Positions 17,387 through 26,695 of a stretch of DNA of 64,000 bases are shown here, piece by piece. Position 1 is the stretch's first letter. Every line of letters starts with the position of its first letter. A program made the translations under genes and the position numbers. The stretch is from an uncultured Sporosarcina sp. (lineage in GTDB: Bacteria; Bacillota; Bacilli; Bacillales_A; Planococcaceae), in assembly GCA_947644645.1 (NCBI GenBank), contig CANSAF010000002.1:1-64000 (forward strand), read 5' to 3'. The notes under the pieces were generated by a model. It worked only from the letters and a program-made list of their open reading frames with translations, did not search any database and was not told the origin of the DNA.

Positions 17387-18423
17387 AAATCCTAAAACTC
17401 TATTTTAGAGACCATTTATCTTTATTGATTTTTCAAGCTTTTTTGATCTTATTTTTATTTTTACTTTTTTGGTTGGATGGATTTAGGATATATACGACCT
17501 TTATTTATGCACTTTTCATGACAGTCCTTTTTACATTTATTTTTTTAATTGGCAAATTAATTATGCGTCGTGCTTATTATATGGCGATTGTTAAAACGCC
17601 AACGCGAATGGAAGATGCGCTTATTCGCCATGTGCATGGGACGGAGCATACTTATGCGACACGTTATATGAGAGGATTATATAAAGTTTATCAAGACGAG
17701 GCGCAGACGCTTTATTCTTCTCAAAGTCGTCAAATTGAGTTTATGAATCATTGGGTACATCAGATGAAAACACCGATTTCTGTCATTAATTTATTGCTTC
17801 AAGAAGAAAAATATGATCGTGAAAGTATTACGGAAGAACTTGAGCGTTTACAAGCGGGACTCGATACTGTCCTTTTGAATGCCAGTTTGGAAACATTCGA
17901 ACGCGATATGACGATTGAAAAATTGAATTTGAAACAACTTGTCAAAGAGACGATTACCGCACATAAACGTTTATTAATTTCCAATCAAATCTTTCCAGTA
18001 TTGGAAGTCGATGAAGATATTATTGTTGCGAGTGATCGGAAATGGTTGAAAATTGTGATTGGACAATTTATTACAAATGCGGTGAAATATACGTTTGAAG
18101 AAGGAAAGCGTATTTATGTGACGGGGAAATTGACGAAGGAAGGCGTTACGTTAGCGATTCGTGATGAAGGAATTGGAATTCCAGCATCTGATTTAAATCG
18201 GATTCGGAATGCTTTTTTCACAGGAGAAAACGGTCGTTTAACGGGAGAGTCGACAGGAATGGGGCTTTATATTGCCTCTGATGTTTGCGAAAAATTAGGT
18301 CATGAATTAATCATTGAATCAACACCGGCTGTAGGGACAACGGTGACACTTTTATTTGGGAATAAAGGAGGCGAAACTGTTGAAACAGATCGTCAAGCTG
18401 ACGGAAATTACGAAGATTTATGA
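17383..18423 (+). CDS. Intramembrane-sensing histidine kinase (BceS type)
   Basis: 346 residues. Two closely spaced N-terminal membrane helices (about residues 12-31 and 38-60) leave almost no extracellular loop, typical of kinases that sense through their ABC transporter. Phospho-acceptor histidine is H126 in NHWVHQMKTPISV; the ATPase domain shows QFITNAVKYT, DEGIGIP and GLYIASDVCEKLG. It overlaps the regulator gene by 4 bases and the ATPase gene by 44 bases, so the four genes are translationally coupled. Confidence 0.92.
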   Translation: MKILKLYFRDHLSLLIFQAFLILFLFLLFWLDGFRIYTTFIYALFMTVLFTFIFLIGKLIMRRAYYMAIVKTPTRMEDALIRHVHGTEHTYATRYMRGLYKVYQDEAQTLYSSQSRQIEFMNHWVHQMKTPISVINLLLQEEKYDRESITEELERLQAGLDTVLLNASLETFERDMTIEKLNLKQLVKETITAHKRLLISNQIFPVLEVDEDIIVASDRKWLKIVIGQFITNAVKYTFEEGKRIYVTGKLTKEGVTLAIRDEGIGIPASDLNRIRNAFFTGENGRLTGESTGMGLYIASDVCEKLGHELIIESTPAVGTTVTLLFGNKGGETVETDRQADGNYEDL

Positions 18424-19153
18424 AAGTAAAGTGATGAAACGTGCATTGAATCGACTCAGTTTTAATGCCGAAGAAGGTGAGTTTATCGCCATTATGGGAC
18501 CATCTGGTAGTGGGAAGACGACTTTATTGAATATGATTTCAACAGTAGATATGCCGACTTATGGTGAAATTTTAATAGATGGCATTGAACCGGCGAAGTT
18601 ATCGAAAAATGAGTTGGCTTTATTTCGCCGACGTCATTTAGGTTTTGTGTTTCAGGAAATCAATTTGCTGAATATGTTAACAGTCGAAGAAAATATTGTT
18701 TTGCCACTCACTTTAGATGGGATGAGTGTTGAAGAAATGGAAAAGCGTGTTGCAGAGTTAATTTGTAAATTGGAATTAAAAGAGCTTTTAAATAAACTTC
18801 CAGACGAATTATCAGGGGGGCAAGCACAAAGAACAGCAATTGGTCGGGCGCTTATTCATCGACCAAAACTCATTTTAGCGGATGAACCAACTGGAAACTT
18901 AGACTCTAAATCGGCAAAAGATGTGCTGGAATTATTGACAGAAGTCAATGAGAACGAAAAAACGACGATTGTTATGGTAACACATGATCCGATTGCGGCG
19001 AGTTATTGTGATCGGGTGTTATTTATTAAAGATGGTGAGTTTTTCAATGAAATTTATAAAGATGAACGAAGACAGACGTTTTATCAACGAATTTTAAATG
19101 TCTTGTCATTATTAGGAGGGCATCATGACGTTTCGACAGTTCGCTTATCGTAA
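18380..19153 (+). CDS. ABC transporter ATP-binding protein (BceA type)
   Basis: 257 residues. Walker A GPSGSGKTT, Q-loop FVFQEINLL, signature LSGGQAQR, Walker B LILADEPTGNL and the switch histidine in MVTHDP are intact. The frame is open from 18356; I prefer TTG 18380 because AAAGGAGG lies 8 bases before it and the family N-terminus (IVKLTEITKIY) starts there. It overlaps both neighbours. Works with the permease as antimicrobial-peptide sensor and exporter. Confidence 0.93.
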   Translation: MKQIVKLTEITKIYESKVMKRALNRLSFNAEEGEFIAIMGPSGSGKTTLLNMISTVDMPTYGEILIDGIEPAKLSKNELALFRRRHLGFVFQEINLLNMLTVEENIVLPLTLDGMSVEEMEKRVAELICKLELKELLNKLPDELSGGQAQRTAIGRALIHRPKLILADEPTGNLDSKSAKDVLELLTEVNENEKTTIVMVTHDPIAASYCDRVLFIKDGEFFNEIYKDERRQTFYQRILNVLSLLGGHHDVSTVRLS

Positions 19154-21068
19154 TGTCGTCCGCAATCGACGAATATACGCGGCTTTTTTCATGGCAAGCG
19201 TTTTTTCAGTGATGGTGTTTTTCTTATATTCTATGCTGTTATTTCACCCCGCAATTGAAGATCGTTTTGTTCAAGAATTTGCGGTTTTGGGTATGGGAAT
19301 TGCTGAACTGATTTTATATGTTTTTACCGTCTTTTTTCTATTTTATTCGATGCGGGCATTTCTTCAAGCACGTTCGAAAGAATTCGGAGTTTTACTTCAT
19401 CTTGGCATGGAAAAACGCCAGTTAAATCGTTTAATCTTTATGGAAACGATGTTGATTGGTGTTGGATCCATTGGGATGGGAACAGGGCTTGGCTTTGTCT
19501 TTTCGAAATTCTTTTTTATGATTGTCCGTGAAATTGTGATGTTGCCTACTTTACCTCTCTATTTGTCATGGCAACCATTTGCGTTGACGATTGGGGCATT
19601 TTTAAGTTTATTTATTTTAATTTCTTTTATTGCACCAGTATTTATTAAAACGGGCAAAGTGATCGATTTAATTCGTGGGGAAAATGAAGAAACATATGAG
19701 TACCCAGTGTCTAGAGTACGTGGGTATTTAGGTGTTTTACTGCTCGTGATTTCTTATGCACTTGCAACATTAACATCAAATGAGCTGGTCATTCGTTTAT
19801 TTATTTTATTGCCGCCACTTGCTACGCTAGGCACTTATTATTTTTTCACAGATACTGTACCTTTATTTATGCAAAAATTAAAGTTGAGTCGGAAAGTTTA
19901 TTGGAAAAATTATCGCTTATTATCCATTTCGTTTGGGATGATTCGATTAAGAGAAAATGCGCGTATGTTTTTTATCGTGACCATTGTGTCAACGATTGCG
20001 TTTATGTCGGTCGGGACGCTCGCTTCTTTAACTTCTTTCGCGTCACAATACCGGGAGATGAATCCACTCGGGCTTGTGTATATTAGTACGTTACAAAACG
20101 AACAAGAAGACAAACATATTGCACAGCTTGAAGAGGAATTGAAAGAAGAAGGTTTAGCGTATTCTTTAACGAAACTTCAAATTATTACGCAGCATTCGTC
20201 CTTTTCAGAAAGTGCAGTTTCCATTTTAAATCATAAAGATGTCAATCAATTGGCAGGTGAATTAGGGTATCCGCCCATTCATTTAGAAAAAGGGGAGGCG
20301 TTATTTTTACCGCCAACAAATTCTTCTTATCAAAATTTAAATGAACGAATCGTCATTACTAAATTGAAGGAAAGTGATGTCGATCTTAAAATAGACGGTG
20401 CCTATCCTTATCATCTTTTCCCGTCTTATTCTGTCGGACGAAATGTTATCATATTAAATTCACTCGATTATCGACAAGTACAATTAAATTTAATGGGGAA
20501 AGAAACGTCAGCATTGAATTATTATGCGTTTCATGTACCCCAGTGGCAAAAGACGAAAGAGATTGGTTTATCGATTCACGATACTGTAGCGGAAACTTTT
20601 CTAATCGAATCATCGGGAAATTTAGAGTATGCTTTTGATAATCCAGGCTTGAGCTATTCGATTATTCGTATGACATTTTCTTTATTATTATTTATTGGTT
20701 TATTGCTTGCGGGCGTCTTTTTCTTAGCAACGGGTAGTTTTATTTATTTCCAATTATATACAACACTCGAGCAAGACCGAAAAAGATTCGAAACGCTTCG
20801 TAGACTTGGGCTGACAGAGTTAGAATTAAAAAAGATTATCAATCGTCAATTAATTCCACAATTTTTCTTCCCGTGGGGTGTTGCGTTATTACATAGTTCT
20901 TTTGCGTTTTTATCGCTACAAGTCATTTGGGACGCACTGGCGGAAATCTCCATCGTGAAAGAATTATCTATTGTTTTAATCGGGTTTACAATTTTACAAT
21001 TAATGTATTTTCATTTAATTCGTTGGCGTTATTTAGTGCATATAAGAGGGACTGTCCAAAAAGTTTAA
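19125..21068 (+). CDS. ABC transporter permease (BceB type, FtsX-like)
   Basis: 647 residues with the Bce permease plan: one N-terminal helix, FtsX-type helix groups, a large extracellular domain between helices VII and VIII (about residues 305-500) that is thought to bind the peptide, and a final helix group. The start overlaps the ATPase gene by 29 bases and has AGGAGGG upstream. The last codons (GTVQKV) lie inside the stem of the terminator at 21050. Confidence 0.92.
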   Translation: MTFRQFAYRNVVRNRRIYAAFFMASVFSVMVFFLYSMLLFHPAIEDRFVQEFAVLGMGIAELILYVFTVFFLFYSMRAFLQARSKEFGVLLHLGMEKRQLNRLIFMETMLIGVGSIGMGTGLGFVFSKFFFMIVREIVMLPTLPLYLSWQPFALTIGAFLSLFILISFIAPVFIKTGKVIDLIRGENEETYEYPVSRVRGYLGVLLLVISYALATLTSNELVIRLFILLPPLATLGTYYFFTDTVPLFMQKLKLSRKVYWKNYRLLSISFGMIRLRENARMFFIVTIVSTIAFMSVGTLASLTSFASQYREMNPLGLVYISTLQNEQEDKHIAQLEEELKEEGLAYSLTKLQIITQHSSFSESAVSILNHKDVNQLAGELGYPPIHLEKGEALFLPPTNSSYQNLNERIVITKLKESDVDLKIDGAYPYHLFPSYSVGRNVIILNSLDYRQVQLNLMGKETSALNYYAFHVPQWQKTKEIGLSIHDTVAETFLIESSGNLEYAFDNPGLSYSIIRMTFSLLLFIGLLLAGVFFLATGSFIYFQLYTTLEQDRKRFETLRRLGLTELELKKIINRQLIPQFFFPWGVALLHSSFAFLSLQVIWDALAEISIVKELSIVLIGFTILQLMYFHLIRWRYLVHIRGTVQKV

Positions 21069-21095
21069 GATGTACTTTTTGGATGGTCTTTTTTT
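21050..21095 (+). terminator. Terminator embedded in the end of the permease gene
   Basis: Stem GACTGTCCAAAAAGT with ACTTTTTGGATGGTC, then seven T. The left arm starts before the stop codon at 21066-21068, so coding sequence and terminator share bases. Confidence 0.9.
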
Positions 21096-21211
21096 ACGCA
21101 ATGAAGAGATATTAAAAAAGTTTTTCTTTATATTATTTTAATATACATATAAATGCTCACATTGGAAGGAAGTCTATGGATAAAAGATTGTAAAAAAACA
21201 ATTGTTATAGG

Positions 21212-21268
21212 TTGTATATTCAGAACATTTCTTATATAATGTTTAAGGGAGAGAATGAACAGTCATTC
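21212..21268 (+). promoter_or_regulatory. lcfB promoter with FadR-like operator
   Basis: SigA promoter TTGTAT (21212-21217), 17-base spacer, TATAAT (21235-21240). Eleven or so bases downstream, at 21253-21268, lies the palindrome GAATGA-ACAG-TCATTC, matching the half sites of the Bacillus FadR (TetR-family) operator. Its position at the transcript start would block transcription until acyl-CoA releases FadR. The regulator gene is not in the window. Confidence 0.75.
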
Positions 21269-21291
21269 ATTCTAAAAGGGAAGGGGAGGTC

Positions 21292-22860
21292 ATGATGAAT
21301 TTAGTTTCAACAGTACGTGAAACAGCATTAAAACAACCTGAAAAAATAGCCTATCATTTTATGGGGAAAGATACGTCTTATGCAGAATTCGATGCAACGG
21401 TTTCGAGACTCGCTTCAGCTTTAGAAGATTTAGGTGTCGAAAAAGGGGATCATGTCGCGTTTTTACTCGGCAATACACCACATTTCCTATTATCGCTTTA
21501 TGCGACAATGAGACTTGGGGCAACAGCCATTCCAATTAATCCGATTTATACGCCAGATGAAATTTCGTACATTATACATAATAGTGATGCGAAAGCGGTT
21601 ATTGCGATTGGACAATTATTGCCGCTTGTTGAAAAAGCTGCTTCTGCATTTACATCGGTTGAACATTATATTGTTTGTGAAACAGAACAAGATACGGCTG
21701 AGAAAGTACTGGAATTACCAGAGCAATTAAAAAGTAAAGTGCGTTTATTTAGCGAATTGGTCATGGGAAGTACGGGCGCATTAACGCCTGTTGAAGTCGA
21801 AGAAGATGATACAGCGATTATTTTATATACGTCTGGGACGACAGGAAGTCCAAAAGGCGCGATGTTAACACATAAAAATTTATATTCGAACGCAAAAGAT
21901 GTTGCGGATTATTTAGGTTTCCAAGCAGGAGATCGTGTCGTTGCGACATTACCTGTTTTTCACGTATTTGCGTTAACAGTTGTCGTGAACGCACCGCTTG
22001 TTAGAGGCGCTGAGATTTTACTCGTTCCACGTTTTAGTCCGGGGGATGTATTCAATTTGATTCGCGAGAAAAAAGCAACTGTTTTTGCGGGTGTTCCAAC
22101 GATGTATAATTTCTTATACCAATATCCAGAAGGAAAAAAGGAAGATTTTGCGTCAGTACGTCTTGCGATTTCAGGCGGTTCATCATTGCCAGTTGCGCTG
22201 CTTCATAATTTTGAAGAGAAATTTGATGTGCGCGTTTCAGAAGGCTACGGCTTATCAGAAGCTTCGCCGGTAACTTGTTTTAATCCGATTGAGCGCGACC
22301 GAATTCCGGGATCGATTGGTACGAGCATTGTCAATGTGGAAAATAAAGTTGTCAATGAATTAGGAGAAGAAGTTCCTGACGGAGAAGTCGGTGAATTAAT
22401 CGTTCGTGGTCCGAATGTAATGAAGGGTTATTATAAAATGCCTGAAGAAACAGCTGTTGCTTTGCGTGATGGTTGGTTATATACAGGAGATTTAGCACGA
22501 CGAGATGAAAGCGGTTACTTTTATATTGTAGACCGGAAAAAAGATTTGGTTATTGTTGGAGGCTATAATGTTTATCCGCGAGAAGTAGAAGAAGTATTAT
22601 TTGAACATAAAGATATTGTAGAAGCCGCAGTTATCGGTGTGCCAGATCTTGATTTCGGGGAAGCTGTTCATGCGTTCGTCGTTTTAAAAGATGGCGTGGA
22701 AGAAGATCGAGAGGCATTGATTGACTATTGCGCTAGAAAACTAGCAAAATATAAAGTTCCGAAACAAATTGAGTTTTTGGAAGAGTTACCGAAAAATACG
22801 ACAGGAAAAATTTTACGTCGTTCGTTGAGCAATCACGTAACAGCTGTATCTAAAAGCTAA
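21292..22860 (+). CDS. lcfB: Long-chain fatty-acid-CoA ligase LcfB
   Basis: Activates fatty acids to acyl-CoA for beta-oxidation. The 522-residue ANL-superfamily enzyme has the P-loop YTSGTTGSPKG, GYGLSEASPV, the adenylate-binding YTGDLARRDESGY, the hinge VDRKKDLVIVGGYNVYP and the catalytic lysine in PKNTTGKILRR. It resembles B. subtilis LcfB (YhfL), whose gene is also near yhfH and lplJ. GGGGAGG precedes tandem ATGs at 21292/21295. The FadR-like operator upstream supports a catabolic role. Confidence 0.92.
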   Translation: MMNLVSTVRETALKQPEKIAYHFMGKDTSYAEFDATVSRLASALEDLGVEKGDHVAFLLGNTPHFLLSLYATMRLGATAIPINPIYTPDEISYIIHNSDAKAVIAIGQLLPLVEKAASAFTSVEHYIVCETEQDTAEKVLELPEQLKSKVRLFSELVMGSTGALTPVEVEEDDTAIILYTSGTTGSPKGAMLTHKNLYSNAKDVADYLGFQAGDRVVATLPVFHVFALTVVVNAPLVRGAEILLVPRFSPGDVFNLIREKKATVFAGVPTMYNFLYQYPEGKKEDFASVRLAISGGSSLPVALLHNFEEKFDVRVSEGYGLSEASPVTCFNPIERDRIPGSIGTSIVNVENKVVNELGEEVPDGEVGELIVRGPNVMKGYYKMPEETAVALRDGWLYTGDLARRDESGYFYIVDRKKDLVIVGGYNVYPREVEEVLFEHKDIVEAAVIGVPDLDFGEAVHAFVVLKDGVEEDREALIDYCARKLAKYKVPKQIEFLEELPKNTTGKILRRSLSNHVTAVSKS

Positions 22861-22981
22861 GTTTGTGCTTGTAGGTACGCTTTTCTGTGTTGGGTGTGGA
22901 GTGGAAGTGATTCTTGCTTTTTGAGAATTACTTGGCGGATGCGCTTTCTGTTTGTAAAATCATAGATTCGATGCATTCTTA

Positions 22982-23047
22982 GGTGACAGGTACGTGCGCG
23001 GTTCGTTACAAATCCGAACCGCATTTCATACCTGTCACCGTTTTTTT
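22982..23047 (+). repeat. Palindromic intergenic repeat, middle module alone, acting as terminator
   Basis: GGTGACAGGTA pairs with TACCTGTCACC, and GCGGTTCG with CGAACCGC inside it, followed by seven T. It is the middle module of the repeat family at 35088/36106/46136, here in reverse orientation, and it sits where the lcfB terminator should be. Confidence 0.8.
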
Positions 23048-23180
23048 GTGTATACTAATCCAAACTCAACGCACACAAAAAAAGAAGAAAACCCCGAAAC
23101 GAACAAACCAAAATAAAGGGTAATTGTTCCGGACGGCGAAGTAATAGTTAAGTAAAGTATTTTATATAGGAGGAACAATC

Positions 23181-25157
23181 ATGACGAAAAGAACATTGCA
23201 AGTAGAGGATTTATTTAATTTTCATTCGGTAGCGAGTCCGAAGATTTCACCGGATGGAATGGAAGCGATTTTTCTTAAAACGCATTTAGACGAAGAAGAA
23301 AATAAATATATCTCAAATTTATTCCATATTAATTTAGAAACGGAAGAAGTGACGCAGTGGACTTATGGGAAAGATCAAGTATCGATGCCGGCTTGGTCAA
23401 AGGATGGTCAGCAGATTGCTTTTTTATCGAATCGTGAAGAAAAAAATCAAGTCTATCTTTTATCGAGAAAAGGTGGAGAGGCGAGAAAGTTAACGGATTT
23501 TGAGAAAGGAGTTTCTAGTTTTTTATGGTCGCCTTGTGGACAGAAAATTTGGGTGAATGGTTCTGTACAAGAAAATGAAACATTTACATACAAAGAAGAA
23601 AAAGTAGAACAGAAAAAGCCGCAACCTTATCGGGCGACGAAAATGAAATATCAAATGGATGGTGCGGGGTTAATTCCACAAGATATTTTTAAACAAATTG
23701 GGATTGTTGAATTAGAAACTGGTGAAGTGACACAGTTTACAGAAGGCAATCATCAGCATCATTTAATGGCTGTTTCACATGATGGTGGGAAAATTGTGGT
23801 CGGCGTGAATCGTAGTGAAAATCAAGACCGTGAATTTAAATTACCACTTTATTTAATCGATGTGGGATCAAAAGAAGAGACAGTCATTGTTGAAGCTGAA
23901 GGGCATTACGGAGACGTTGCTTTTTCATTGGATGATCAAAAAATTGCGTATATCGGCTCGAATCGTACATATGAAAATGCGACACAACCAGAATTGTATG
24001 TGTACGATAGAGGGAATGATACAACAATTTGCATCACCGAAAATATTGATGCGCCGGTTGGGGATCTTGTTGTGGCGGATGCGCAGCAAGGAACGAGTGC
24101 ACCCGGGGTTATTTGGACGGAAAACGATGAACTTTATTTCCAATTATCGACAATGGGCGATGTACGTCTATATTATGCGACATTGGACGGGGCGGTGTAT
24201 CCAGCATCTCCAGAAAAAGAGCATATTTATGACTATGATTTTGTGAAAGATGGTTCATTTGCGGTCATTGGGGTGAGTCATTCAACACATCCGGGAGAGC
24301 TTTATAAACAAATGATTACAACGGGAGAAAGAAAGCAGCTCACTTCATTCAACCAAACATTTATTGAAGAAGTTACGCTTGTTGAACCGGAAGCGATTGT
24401 GTACAAAAGTGTCAATGATTGGGATGTGCATGGTTGGTTATTAAAGCCGGCGAATTTTAAAGAAGGTGAAAAATATCCTTTCATTGTCGAAGTGCACGGC
24501 GGACCGGCTGCAATGTATGCCAATACGTTTTTCCATGAAATGCAATTGCTTGCGGCGAAAGGATATGGCGTTTTATATGTTAACCCGCGCGGCAGCCATG
24601 GCTATAACCAAGCGTTTGTCGATGCGGTGCGAAATGATTACGGCGGCGGGGATTACGCGGATATTATGAACGGACTTGATCATGTGCTGGCAGAAAATGA
24701 TTGGATTGACACAAATCGACTCGGTGTGACGGGCGGTAGTTATGGTGGCTTTATGACGAATTGGATTGTCGGTCATACAAATCGTTTCAAAGCGGCGGTG
24801 ACGCAACGTTCAATTTCAAACTGGGTTAGTTTTTATGGTGTGTCAGATATCGGGTATTATTTCAGTGAATGGCAACATGGTGCAGATATGACAAATGTAG
24901 AAAGATTATGGGATTTTTCACCATTGAAATATGCCCAAAATATTGAGACGCCGTTGTTAATTCTCCATAGTGAAGATGATTTAAGATGCCCGATGGAACA
25001 AGCGGAGCAATTATTTATTACATTAAAAAGTATGGATAAAGAAACGGAACTTGTTCGTTTCCCGCAAGCGGATCATAATTTATCGCGCACGGGCATCCCA
25101 AATTTACGCGTTGCAAGATTGAATGAAATTACGGATTGGTTCGATAAGTATTTATAA
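23181..25157 (+). CDS. S9 family prolyl oligopeptidase (acylaminoacyl-peptidase type)
   Basis: 658 residues. The N-terminal half is a beta-propeller (repeated PAWSKDGQQIAFLSNRE-type blades); the C-terminal alpha/beta hydrolase domain carries the nucleophile in GGSYGGFMT, the aspartate in LHSEDDLRCP and the histidine in PQADHNLSR. Cytoplasmic, with no signal peptide, it probably trims short peptides, like B. subtilis YuxL. AGGAGGAA precedes the ATG. It stands alone. Confidence 0.9.
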   Translation: MTKRTLQVEDLFNFHSVASPKISPDGMEAIFLKTHLDEEENKYISNLFHINLETEEVTQWTYGKDQVSMPAWSKDGQQIAFLSNREEKNQVYLLSRKGGEARKLTDFEKGVSSFLWSPCGQKIWVNGSVQENETFTYKEEKVEQKKPQPYRATKMKYQMDGAGLIPQDIFKQIGIVELETGEVTQFTEGNHQHHLMAVSHDGGKIVVGVNRSENQDREFKLPLYLIDVGSKEETVIVEAEGHYGDVAFSLDDQKIAYIGSNRTYENATQPELYVYDRGNDTTICITENIDAPVGDLVVADAQQGTSAPGVIWTENDELYFQLSTMGDVRLYYATLDGAVYPASPEKEHIYDYDFVKDGSFAVIGVSHSTHPGELYKQMITTGERKQLTSFNQTFIEEVTLVEPEAIVYKSVNDWDVHGWLLKPANFKEGEKYPFIVEVHGGPAAMYANTFFHEMQLLAAKGYGVLYVNPRGSHGYNQAFVDAVRNDYGGGDYADIMNGLDHVLAENDWIDTNRLGVTGGSYGGFMTNWIVGHTNRFKAAVTQRSISNWVSFYGVSDIGYYFSEWQHGADMTNVERLWDFSPLKYAQNIETPLLILHSEDDLRCPMEQAEQLFITLKSMDKETELVRFPQADHNLSRTGIPNLRVARLNEITDWFDKYL

Positions 25158-25261
25158 AAAGTCTCGACAAAATATCGGAAAATTTGCCTTTCCTCCCATA
25201 TCCTTTGTAAAATAGAGGAAGATATTGGTTATTTTAATTGATGAACATAGGGGATGATGAA

Positions 25262-25546
25262 ATGGCCGTTAAAAATGTAATGGAAATTGTTGTGAGTGAT
25301 GTGCTGAGAGATAGTAAAAAACAGTTGAACCTCGTTTGTGATTGTGAGCGATGCATGGATGATATTTTTGCGGACGCGTTAAATAATTTGCCGCCGAGAT
25401 ATATTGTTAATCCAGATCATCAGCCATATGTTCGTGCAGTGCATGAAACAGATCGTGACGGAGCCATTAATGTTTTACGTGTGGTGACACAAGCGGCGAC
25501 ACTCGTCGGCAAGCAACCGAGATGCAATCATTTCAATAAAAACTAA
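25262..25546 (+). CDS. comFB: ComFB family protein
   Basis: 94 residues with the ComFB pattern: VMEIVVSDVLRD, two clustered cysteines plus a third (CDCERCMDDIFADALN) and NLPPRYIVN. ComFB is a small, poorly understood protein of the competence operon in B. subtilis; some homologues bind cyclic dinucleotides. Here it is away from comFA/comFC by about 3 kb. ATG 25262 has AGGGG 8 bases upstream, better than the ATG at 25238. Confidence 0.82.
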   Translation: MAVKNVMEIVVSDVLRDSKKQLNLVCDCERCMDDIFADALNNLPPRYIVNPDHQPYVRAVHETDRDGAINVLRVVTQAATLVGKQPRCNHFNKN

Positions 25547-25548
25547 AA

Positions 25549-25589
25549 AAAGTGTCCAAAAAGTCAATTTTGACTCGTTTGGGCACTTT
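25549..25589. terminator. Bidirectional terminator between comFB and pseudouridine synthase
   Basis: Stem AAAGTGTCCAAAAAGTC (25549-25565) with GACTCGTTTGGGCACTTT (25572-25589), flanked by A-run and T-rich tail on opposite sides. Confidence 0.8.
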
Positions 25590-25593
25590 GATT

Positions 25594-26481
25594 TTAAAAT
25601 AGTTTCGTGAATGATGTTGGAATTTTTGATTCAAATGTTAAGGTTTCATGCGTTACTGGATGGGTGAATGAAATTTTATAGGCATGTAAACCAAGTCTAC
25701 CAATGGCACGAGATTTTGCGCCGTATTTTTTGTCGCCAACGATTGGATGTCTTAAATCTTGCATATGGACGCGAATTTGGTTTTTACGTCCGGTTTCTAA
25801 ATGGACTTCCAGCAATGAGTATTGGCGCGTTTTCTTGAGTACTTTATAATGTGTTACTGCTTTTTGTCCGTCATTTGGCTTCGGGCTTGAGTAAACGATA
25901 AAAGCACTGTTTTCTTTTAGCCATGATGTAATGGTGCCGTCCTTTTTTACCGTTCCTTCAACGAGCGCGACATATGCACGTTCTGGAACCAGTTCATGCC
26001 AATCATTTTGTAAGGTTTGCTGGACTTCTTTGCTTTTGGCAAAAATCATAATGCCCGACGTATCGCGGTCTAAGCGGTGGACGATAAAGATGCGATTGTT
26101 TGGATTGGCTGTTTTTACGTAATTTGTTAATTCGCGATAAGCAGTTAATTGCTTTTCATTTTTTGTCGCAATCGTGAGTAAACCAGCATCTTTTTCAATG
26201 ACGATGAGTGATTCATCTTCGAATAAAATGCGAATTCCCGATAATTTTACGGCTTCATCCCCAACACGTGAATGTATTTTAATCAAGTCACCTTGCTTGA
26301 GCGCATCGTTAAATTGTGTTGAAACTTTTCCGTTAATCGTTACTTGTCCACGTCCTAAAATTCCTTTGACTGTATTTCGACTTTTATCGGGCATTTGCTC
26401 AAATAAAAATGTCAGTAGTTGGCTTGGTGATTCGACTTGCCATTCGCCGTCTAGTTCGCGTGATCTTGCTTTTCGTTTCAT
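25594..26481 (-). CDS. RluA-family RNA pseudouridine synthase
   Basis: 295 residues from ATG 26481, which has GAGAGGAAG upstream; the frame is open further to 26664 but that stretch overlaps a hairpin and lacks a site. N-terminal S4-like RNA-binding region (LLTFLFEQMPDKSRNTVKG..., partial) and catalytic domain with HRLDRDTSG containing the catalytic aspartate, plus GRKNQIRVHM. Modifies uridines in rRNA or tRNA; the target cannot be assigned. Confidence 0.9.
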   Translation of the reverse strand: MKRKARSRELDGEWQVESPSQLLTFLFEQMPDKSRNTVKGILGRGQVTINGKVSTQFNDALKQGDLIKIHSRVGDEAVKLSGIRILFEDESLIVIEKDAGLLTIATKNEKQLTAYRELTNYVKTANPNNRIFIVHRLDRDTSGIMIFAKSKEVQQTLQNDWHELVPERAYVALVEGTVKKDGTITSWLKENSAFIVYSSPKPNDGQKAVTHYKVLKKTRQYSLLEVHLETGRKNQIRVHMQDLRHPIVGDKKYGAKSRAIGRLGLHAYKISFTHPVTHETLTFESKIPTSFTKLF

Positions 26482-26531
26482 AAAAAACTTCCTCTCATAA
26501 CTTTCAAGTAACCTTATTATGCAGTTTAAAA

Positions 26532-26578
26532 GGGAAGCTGTCCAGAAAGTTGAAGTTTGTAACTTTCTGGACGCTCCC
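26532..26578 (-). terminator. Hairpin of the shared terminator family
   Basis: Stem GGGAAGCTGTCCAGAAAGTT with AACTTTCTGGACGCTCCC. It is upstream of the pseudouridine synthase gene on the same strand, so it may stop read-through from the crotonase gene. A GT-rich spacer without a gene follows to 26650. Confidence 0.6.
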
Positions 26579-26657
26579 CGTTTTCGTGTTCGTTTAGTTT
26601 GGGTGTTTGTTTGCTTTTTTCGTGATTGTGGCGGGTTGGTGGATTGGTATGGGAAAC

Positions 26658-26690
26658 AACCCAAAAGTCTGAATATATGACTTTTGGGTT
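26658..26690 (-). terminator. Terminator of enoyl-CoA hydratase gene
   Basis: Perfect 12-bp stem AACCCAAAAGTC/GACTTTTGGGTT, 5 bases after the stop codon. Confidence 0.75.
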
Positions 26691-26695
26691 ATACT

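Noticed and set aside
25594-26664. Longer form of the pseudouridine synthase starting at 26664.
   Set aside because: The extra 61 residues cross a terminator-like hairpin and the start at 26481 has a proper ribosome binding site.
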